A stretch of 15,161 bases of DNA, taken from contig CAUDNR010000799.1 in assembly GCA_958430865.1 (NCBI GenBank), positions 1 through 15,161 of the forward strand, in the 5' to 3' direction. Shown in pieces: positions 9,748 through 15,161 of the stretch. How positions within the stretch are numbered: the stretch's first letter is position 1; the number at the start of each line of letters is the position of its first letter. The notes below the pieces were generated by a model. The model had not been told where the DNA came from. It searched no databases and saw only the letters and a list, made by a program, of their open reading frames with translations. Source of the stretch: Entrophospora sp. SA101 (lineage: Eukaryota; Glomeromycota; Glomeromycetes; Entrophosporales; Entrophosporaceae). A program made the position numbers and the translations under genes.

Positions 9748-9776
9748 GTCAGTAAAGTGATTGTCGATGAAGTAAA
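9748..9776 (+). repeat. Copy of the GTCGGTAAAGTG motif pair
   Basis: GTCAGTAAAGTG at 9748-9759 is followed after one base by TTGTCGATGAAGTAAAC, a degenerate second copy. This repeats the paired arrangement seen at 323-350. Confidence 0.45.
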
Positions 9777-9924
9777 CACCACCCGTCTTGAGGCAGCATT
9801 AACAGCCGTATGAAAAAACTCATTATGCTTTTTACAATCGATGTATTTTAACCTGTCTCATTATGGTGGCATATTAAATATTCTATCTGAAATCATCAAC
9901 TTATTAATTTATATTTCTTACGTT

Positions 9925-10150
9925 TCATCCAGATATTGATATTTTGTGAACTTTTTGTATGATATCTGTTACATCTTCAATTCTTTCTTGTCCTTCTTCT
10001 CCTTGGGGTAATTTAAATAAGCTTATAAAGTTTCTCAAGTCTTCGATATACTTCTCCTTCACCGTACCAATCTTCCATTTTTGCATTATGTGCCTTTTCA
10101 TCTGGGACAAGTTTCTTTGCAACATATCCAACTAACATAATCATATATAT
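9925..10150 (-). pseudogene. Small coding-like fragment, family unknown
   Basis: Two overlapping minus-strand frames look protein-like. One, upstream, reads GYVAKKLVPDEKAHNAKMED (from about 10137). The other reads EKYIEDLRNFISLFKLPQGE and on through ERIEDVTDIIQKVHK to a stop at 9925. Together they could be one acidic, helix-rich fragment with a frame change near 10060. No start, splice signals or known domain are visible, so this may also be chance. Confidence 0.25.
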
Positions 10151-10692
10151 CCCTTTTTCTCGGTGTTTTCAGATATCACATAATTTAATGCAATGCTTAT
10201 ATTTAGATTTGCGCTTTTTCAATCTATAAAAAAATCGACACTCCATTACGTGTCATTGCGCTTATGGACTAATTAGTAGTATTTGTTAAGGTATGTTCCA
10301 ACTAAAGCTAGCTTCATTTCAAAATCTAGAATTTGGGTCTTCTATTTGCCTTTATTCACTGGAATGTTTTGTTGAATTATCACGAGGGTTTTTTGAATGA
10401 TTTATTACACAATTAATCAAAGGTGTGTTAGGAATAATCTTCCTGTGTTATTTTCCCTAAGCTGTTCTAAAATTGGTACCTCCACCTGAATATCTTCGAT
10501 TTTACCATTCTCAGTTAACGAGTGTTGTGACTCTGGCTGGGCCTCGAAATCTGTGATTTCCATACCACTTATTTTTTCACGAATTCCACTAACGGGTGAT
10601 TCTATTCGCCTGACATTTTTATGGAAGAAATTATCTGTTTAATTCGAAAAATCTCTACAATATAAAATTTATGGGTATGAAATTAGTGATAT
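10151..10692. other. Intergenic DNA, no feature recognised
   Basis: No open frame with domain-like sequence, no ordered repeat and no RNA gene seen. Confidence 0.4.
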
Positions 10693-10885
10693 GAGCCGGT
10701 TAATGTTGGTTTCCAAAACTAGAGAGTTTCGCAACTGTGCGAAAGTCAAAAGGTTTCGCCATAAGTCGAAACTAGTTTTGACATTTGACCTTTGACTTTT
10801 GATTTAGTTTTGATATATAAATTTTAATTTTAGTTTTGACTTTCGCTTCTTCAAAATAGTTTCGGCAACCAACACTAGAGCCGGC
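10693..10885. mobile_element. hAT-type MITE (177 bp) with 8-bp target-site duplication
   Basis: The element spans 10701-10877. Its left end TAATGTTGGTTTCCAAAACT and the reverse complement of its right end TAGTGTTGGTTGCCGAAACT differ at only three of 20 positions. It is flanked by GAGCCGGT (10693-10700) and GAGCCGGC (10878-10885), an 8-bp duplication with one mismatch. Eight-bp duplications and ends starting TAGTG (the YARNG pattern) are diagnostic of the hAT superfamily. Internally it has further CGAAAC and GTTTCG words that could pair. It is far too short to encode transposase. The CCGAAAC words are shared with the BED-finger element at 703-1479, so the two may respond to related transposases. 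Confidence 0.75.
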
Positions 10886-11694
10886 TATAAAAAAATTCCT
10901 CTCGACATTCATTTTTACGTCGGAATCTTTGGTGCAGAATTCGATGACATAGACACTTGTTGAGACGGGCCCATCTGCATTAATTAGAATGACAAAAGGC
11001 ATACATCTGCTAAAAAAAATTACAATACTCGTAGCAGTATAAAAGCAAATAGTTAGAGTTTCTATTCGTAATAGTAATCCAAATTCTTATTCGTACTAAT
11101 TCGAATTATTATTATTATTCGTTTAATTCGAATAAACTTTCAATGTAATTCGAATCAAATTCATAACAAATAATTCGTATGAAATTGTTTGAAATAGAAA
11201 TAAAAATAAAGGAAGTTTACACAATTTTTGATTTTTGAGCAGTAGCACAAATATTAATATGATTAAAGCTCCAATGGATTGATTTGATTCGGGTTAGTTA
11301 AAATTCACTTCGAATTTGATTTTTTAAATCAATTATTTTTTGCATTGACGTTATGGACAACTTGGACACTTTATCCGGAATTGGCAATTAGTATGTGCTT
11401 TTTGTGAAATCTATGTAAAACAAAGTCGCGTTCGAGCTTTATTTATTAAAAGTTTCTTCGTTATAAACACCAATAACTGAATTATCTGGATTAGGCCACG
11501 TTAAAACCATCGTATAACCCTTGCATGAACCAAATCCATCACTTAAATTGATTGTGGATATTCAAACCATGACTGTTATTGCTTAATAGACATTAGTTTT
11601 TTTGTTGGAATTAGGGAATTATTGCACTTTTGATTGATTGTTTTATCACAATTAATTGAAAAAAGATTTGACCATTTCTTAGAATATAATAATC
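10886..11694. other. Intergenic DNA with a TAATTCGAAT cluster
   Basis: Three perfect copies of TAATTCGAAT lie at 11097-11106, 11124-11133 and 11146-11155; the ATTCGAAT core is a palindrome. Looser ATTCG words surround them from about 11060 to 11185. Otherwise no gene or RNA is seen. The segment lies downstream of the focadhesin-like gene. Confidence 0.4.
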
Positions 11695-11700
11695 TTTATT
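11695..11700 (-). terminator. Putative poly(A) signal for the focadhesin-like gene
   Basis: AATAAA on the minus strand, about 120 nt past the stop codon at 11822-11820. Position is reasonable, but the word is common in this AT-rich DNA. Confidence 0.35.
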
Positions 11701-11819
11701 ACTGAAACAAATTCTAATTTTAAACAAATCTCTTGACCTACTTTTTTAAATAATAATGATAATTAAAAGTTCACATTGCATTCACATATTTGTAAACTTG
11801 TTTTAATATTCAAAAATAC

Positions 11820-11954
11820 CTAACTTTCATTATCTGAAATAAGCCTGATTTTAGGTGATCTCAATCTATTTAAAATTTCCCAAAATATATGGCTTGCTTC
11901 ATTTGCCTTCTCTTTCCTCGAATTTTCAAATAACTGTAGAAATCTTATAGTTAC
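11820..11954 (-). CDS. Focadhesin-like terminal exon F
   Basis: After a 90-nt intron ending TTTCAG, 44 codons in phase 0 read VTIRFLQLFENSRKEK and then a helix with HIFWEILNRLRSPK, ending SDNES and TAG at 11822-11820. Phase, a strong acceptor and the amphipathic character support it. It makes the last repeat helix of the protein. Confidence 0.75.
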   Translation of the reverse strand, partial: VTIRFLQLFENSRKEKANEASHIFWEILNRLRSPKIRLISDNES

Positions 11955-12044
11955 CTGAAATTTTTTGAGAGAAAATTCGGATTAATATAAAGAATTTAAT
12001 TTTAAGTTTTCTAGAAAAAAAAAAATGCAAAAATAATTTTCTAC

Positions 12045-12942
12045 CTTTTCATTTAATGTGTTAAACCCATTATCATCCATATCAACTGATTGTTGAATTT
12101 CTTTGATAATTAAATTTGGAAGTTGTTTCACAATAACAGGATTATTGAAAATTCTCATAAAATTCTCATCAAATATCTGACAATCAATAAAACATGAATT
12201 GATCATAGCATTAGCAAGGGTAGTAGCACCACCATTATTACCATCAATAATATTATCAATGTTAACATCATCTTCACACCAACTTAAATTAATTAAACCA
12301 TTCATCACCAAATTAATGCCATAATACCATATTTTGTTAATTGATGATGATTCTTGATTAGGAGAATTGGTTACTATAATCAAAACATCCATCAAGTTGA
12401 CAAGCCATTCTAATTTTGATCTCAAGATTTTTTTTTGTTGGATTTTTTAGTATTATTGAATATGTCAAAATGGATGGTAAAAAAAATCCATGAAAATATT
12501 AAAATATTTTTGTTATTAGATGAGTGTGACTCCATCATTTCCATCATATCATTTTCATCATAATCATCATCTTTTTCTTGATTTTGTTTTGCCATCATTA
12601 CTAAACTTTCTTGTAATAAATTTATAAGATATTTTGAATCTACATGATTCAATTGGACCATTGTACAAATTGTTACAACATATTTCTTGAATTCTTCCTT
12701 GTTTTCATACAACTGATCACCTTTTATAATATCATCATTAGAAAACATACAAGTTTTTGTAAACAGTTGTATTATGTAAATATCTTGTTCTTTCAAATCT
12801 GATATTTCAAATTGTATAAATGTTCTTTTAATCATTTGATTAATTCTTGTTGGGTTATGGTCAAATAATCTTCAGTGTTGGATGTTTTGTCATTTGATGG
12901 AATATAATAATTTATTGTTCTTAGAAATTTTATCTGTAATCC
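12045..12942 (-). CDS. Focadhesin-like exons D/E (two apparent frameshifts)
   Basis: Starts after TGTATTGTAG with GLQIKFLRTINYYIPSND. Near 12840 the coding-like sequence changes frame to NQMIKRTFIQFEISDLKEQ and runs to a Lys-rich end at a run of nine A (minus strand, 12436-12428). There it changes frame again to LRSKLEWLVNLMDVL and continues through QLPNLIIKEIQQSVD to NEK, at a GTAGAA donor in phase 0 (12044-12043). The middle has an Asp/Glu/Met-rich low-complexity stretch (about 12530-12590). Confidence 0.65.
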
Positions 12943-13028
12943 CTACAATACATAATAAATAGAAAGATTAGATATACTATAATTCATAAAAAATAAACAA
13001 TTTGCAAAATATTATTTGATTCAAAAAC

Positions 13029-14196
13029 CTTAATATTTATTTTCTGCTTTTTCAAATAATTTTTCAAATAAAACATCAAAGATTTCTAAAAGACAAGAAT
13101 CATGAATTGTTTATTTTTTTAAAATGTCATCAATTCCTCGCCTTTGCTTAATAGCAACTGAAGATGATGAAGATGTTGTTGTTGTTGGCCTTTTGATTTC
13201 TGGATTTTTTGTAATTATGTCATTTTCATTTTTTTCAAATCCATAAAGTTATAAAATTTTAGTGATTCCATCATTAACAAGTATTTCTTCAAATTCTAAG
13301 TCACCACTATTAAAATCATCACCATCATCAGATATAACTTGAATATCAGGGAATTTCATTAATACATACATAAGGTATTCTGTTAAAGATGCTGACCAAT
13401 CACAATATTTTATTGCAAACTTAATACTTTCAACATGCAGTTTAAATTGTTTAAAGTTTGGTTTATTAAATTCTACAAGTAAGGGGAACCAATTTACTGG
13501 CGGAAAAACTTGATTGACATTCATGAGTGTTGAAAAAAACAATTGTGCTGATTCTATTGATATAGTAGATTCTGGAGAATTTATATATACATAATGACTT
13601 TTACTTGAAAAAATATCTGTTACATCTGTTAATGCTACAAACAAAAATTTCAAATAGCTTGAATTAGGTAATCTAGAATAGTTTTTAGGTTCTGTGTTGG
13701 CAATATTTTTTGATACTGATTTTATTAGAACATCATTACTTTCAACTAAAAGTTTATCAACATTTTGTGTCATCTTGCCCAAAATAATAGCTGCCAGCCT
13801 TGCACCTTTCACATCTTTAATCATTATTTCTGCTGCTCCAGCAAAAACAGTACTAGACGGTGATGATGATGGTACACCTGCTATATTTTTTAATGTATCC
13901 AATACTTGATTGATCACTGTAAATGGTCTAGATTTAAACAAATATGAATTGGCCTTTTCATAAAAAAAATTGTGTGGATATATCACCCCTGATAAAGAAC
14001 CTAAAGCCAAAATTGCATTCTGACGTTTTTTAGAATTAGATCCTGGCGATGAAAGAACTTCTATTTGAGAGCTCAATTGGGCATTAAATTTCTGTAAATT
14101 AGGTAATATTGCTCTTATCGGTATGATTAATAGAACAGTTTGTAATACATAACAATAAGTTTGAGTAAAATGAATATCATATCCAGACCATTCTCC
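13029..14196 (-). CDS. Focadhesin-like exon C (in-frame stops in its last fifth)
   Basis: Starts after TTATTGTAG with GEWSGYDIHF and is open for 315 codons, including YSRLPNSSYLKF, FPPVNWFPLL and an acidic DDGDDFNSGDLEFEE stretch. TAA at 13251-13249 then interrupts, but the same frame goes on for 45 codons (LYGFEKNENDI, a Thr4-Ser5 run), meets TAA at 13113-13111, and continues for 26 codons (HDSCLLEIFDVLFEKLF) to TAA at 13032-13030 beside a GTTTTTG donor. The end is uncertain: an earlier GT could remove the tail. Confidence 0.65.
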
Positions 14197-14228
14197 CTAC
14201 AATAAATAATAATAATATAAATATTCAT

Positions 14229-14245
14229 ATATATGTGTGTGTGTA
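14229..14245. repeat. Short AT/GT microsatellite in a focadhesin-like intron
   Basis: ATATAT runs into (GT)6 and then looser GTATGTGATGTATGT, all within the 75-nt intron between exons B and C. Confidence 0.7.
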
Positions 14246-14271
14246 TGTGATGTATGTAATTAAAATTATAC

Positions 14272-14694
14272 CCTTGATGTGGTAACACTTGTTAATTTTT
14301 CAAAAAGTTCAATAATATCTTCATATTTTTCAAATTTTGAAAATGCAACAAACCAAGCTGAACTTAAAATCTGCTGCTTATGATCATTTTTAACTTTTCC
14401 ATTTAACTCAACAAACTTTTTTAAATCAGATAATGCTTTTTGATAAATTGTCTTGACTTCTTTAACTTCTTCATGATTAACTCAAGCATAAAACCTAAAT
14501 ATGAATCAATTAATAATATTGGTGATTCTGTTTCTGGGTTATTATTTGATTGAAAAAAATATTCTTCAAGGAATTGAATTGTCTGTGAACAATTATTTTC
14601 CATTTCAGGAGTTCTAGTGGGAAATGATGCCTGTTGAAATAAAATAATCCCTATAGCATAACCTGCTCCAAATAATGTCCAAACAAATATTGAG
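14272..14694 (-). CDS. Focadhesin-like exon B (one apparent frameshift)
   Basis: Follows an 83-nt intron. The first frame reads IFVWTLFGAGYAIGIILFQQ through DSYLGFMLE. From about 14478 the coding-like sequence is in another frame: NHEEVKEVKTIYQKALSDL through LSSAWFVAFSKFEKY to SVTTSR, ending at a GTATAA donor in phase 0. The first frame meets TAA at 14423-14421. The exon would be in phase if one base were missing near 14480. Confidence 0.65.
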
Positions 14695-14777
14695 CTTAAT
14701 ATAAAAATATAAAGATATATTTATATTAATATTTATAATGATATATAATCTTTTTACAAAGGAAAAATTTTCTTTAC

Positions 14778-15057
14778 CTCTTATCATCATTAATTAATTT
14801 TGAAACCAACAAATTAATAATTTCTTGTGTAAATCTTTCATCCATCAATACCAAGGTTGTTAAATACCCTAAAGAAATCATAACACTAAATTGTACTTCA
14901 TCACTTGTAATCAAGCTTATATCTTGATTTTCATGTTTTTCAACAGTGTCTTGAAATGATCCATCAACAAAATAATTATCTCTTAAACATCTTAAAATAT
15001 TTGCAGCATATTGCTCTTTTGATACATTATTAAGTGATCCCAAAGCTAAGCATAGAC
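14778..15057 (-). CDS. Focadhesin-like exon A
   Basis: Begins after TATTTTTTAG (minus strand) with two bases completing a codon, and reads LCLALGSLNNVSKEQYAANI and on to a KLINDDK segment. It ends at a GTAAAG donor in phase 2, and the next exon completes that codon as Ser. It is open throughout; a long ATT microsatellite lies in the intron upstream. Confidence 0.7.
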
Positions 15058-15087
15058 CTAAAAAATAGTAATTGTAATAGCAACAAA

Positions 15088-15088
<1 letters not shown>

Positions 15089-15161
<73 letters not shown>
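15089..15161. repeat. (ATT)24 microsatellite running off the window
   Basis: An uninterrupted ATT run of 73 bases reaches the right edge, so its true length is unknown. It lies in the intron upstream of exon A of the focadhesin-like gene. Confidence 0.9.

Larger units (their letters stand above)
11820..15057 (-). pseudogene. Focadhesin (FOCAD/RST1)-like gene, 3' part, with apparent frame lesions
   Basis: Five exons can be placed on the minus strand: 15057-14778, 14694-14272, 14196-13029, 12942-12045 and 11954-11820; the 5' part lies beyond the window. The protein is a run of helical repeats. Three segments match the order and spacing I recall from the C-terminal region of focadhesins: YSRLPNSSYLKF followed by FPPVNWFPLL, then a KLEWLVNLMDVL segment, then a final VTIRFLQLFENS helix. 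In plants and humans this protein helps link the cytosolic RNA exosome to the Ski complex in mRNA surveillance. The frame breaks near 14480, at 13251-13249, 13113-13111, about 12840 and 12436-12428, and the 13029/12942 junction is out of phase. Splice sites are otherwise good, so damage would be recent, or the sequence has errors. Family call about 0.75; pseudogene status about 0.55. Confidence 0.65.

Noticed and set aside
10772..11002. Minus-strand ORF across the MITE
   Set aside because: It spans the border of the inserted element and target DNA, so it is not an old gene.
11340..11490. Short plus-strand open stretch with a CAFCEIYV-like segment
   Set aside because: About 45 codons with no start, no homology I recognise and no neighbouring protein-like frame; probably chance.
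13249..13251. TAA read as glutamine by a variant nuclear code
   Set aside because: The kinase gene in the same window ends in TAA at the natural end of its family and has no in-frame TAA, while CAA is freely used for Gln. A reassigned code is not needed.
13694..13909. Plus-strand ORF opposite focadhesin-like exon C
   Set aside because: Antisense shadow of a well-supported exon with matching splice sites.
14470..14490. Programmed ribosomal frameshift in exon B
   Set aside because: There is no X-XXY-YYZ slippery heptamer in the correct frame near the break, and a second break of the same kind plus stop codons make damage or error more likely.
14474..14494. A 14-nt GT...AG mini-intron that would restore the exon B frame
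   Set aside because: GTTTTATGCTTGAG has the right length modulo three but is far too short for spliceosomal removal.
1..15161. tRNA, rRNA or CRISPR loci
   Set aside because: No tRNA B-box-like GGTTCRANTCC with a cloverleaf, no rRNA-like GC-richer block, and no regularly spaced repeat array with unique spacers were seen.

Overview
The window looks like a piece of a very AT-rich fungal nuclear genome. Protein-coding genes are split by short GT-AG introns, and the space between them is filled with microsatellites, hAT transposon debris and decayed gene relics. A Rck2/Srk1-type stress kinase, BED-finger hAT remnants and a possible Crinkler-like relic together suggest an arbuscular mycorrhizal (Glomeromycotina) fungus. 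That assignment is inference from content, not from any database search.

Layout. 1-1480: transposon debris, with a decayed hAT transposase catalytic-domain fragment (+) abutting a 777-bp element that has terminal inverted repeats, subterminal repeats and a BED zinc-finger coding fragment (-). 1480-2228: non-coding, ending in T-rich DNA upstream of the kinase. 2229-4816 (+): the only complete, apparently intact gene, a seven-exon CaMK-group kinase of 573 aa. 4817-11819: seven kilobases without an intact gene. It holds a relic with Crinkler-like motifs (about 6365-7045, -), an unrecognised coding relic (about 8425-8840, +), a small coding-like fragment (about 9925-10150, -), a hAT-type MITE with 8-bp target duplications (10693-10885), and several short dispersed repeats. 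11820-15161 (-): the 3' part of a focadhesin (FOCAD/RST1)-like gene. Five exons can be placed; its 5' part lies beyond the right edge.

The kinase would be a downstream effector of a Hog1/Sty1-type stress MAP kinase and carries a basic docking-like motif at its C-terminus. The focadhesin homologue would, by family knowledge, belong to the bridge between the cytosolic RNA exosome and the Ski complex. Its reading frame is interrupted in this window: apparent one-base losses, in-frame TAA codons with the same frame coding-like beyond them, and one splice junction that is out of phase. The kinase, of similar coding length, has none of these. Either the gene is decaying or this stretch has sequence errors; this is the point most worth checking. 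The two genes are tail-to-tail across the repeat-filled spacer, and nothing suggests that they work together.
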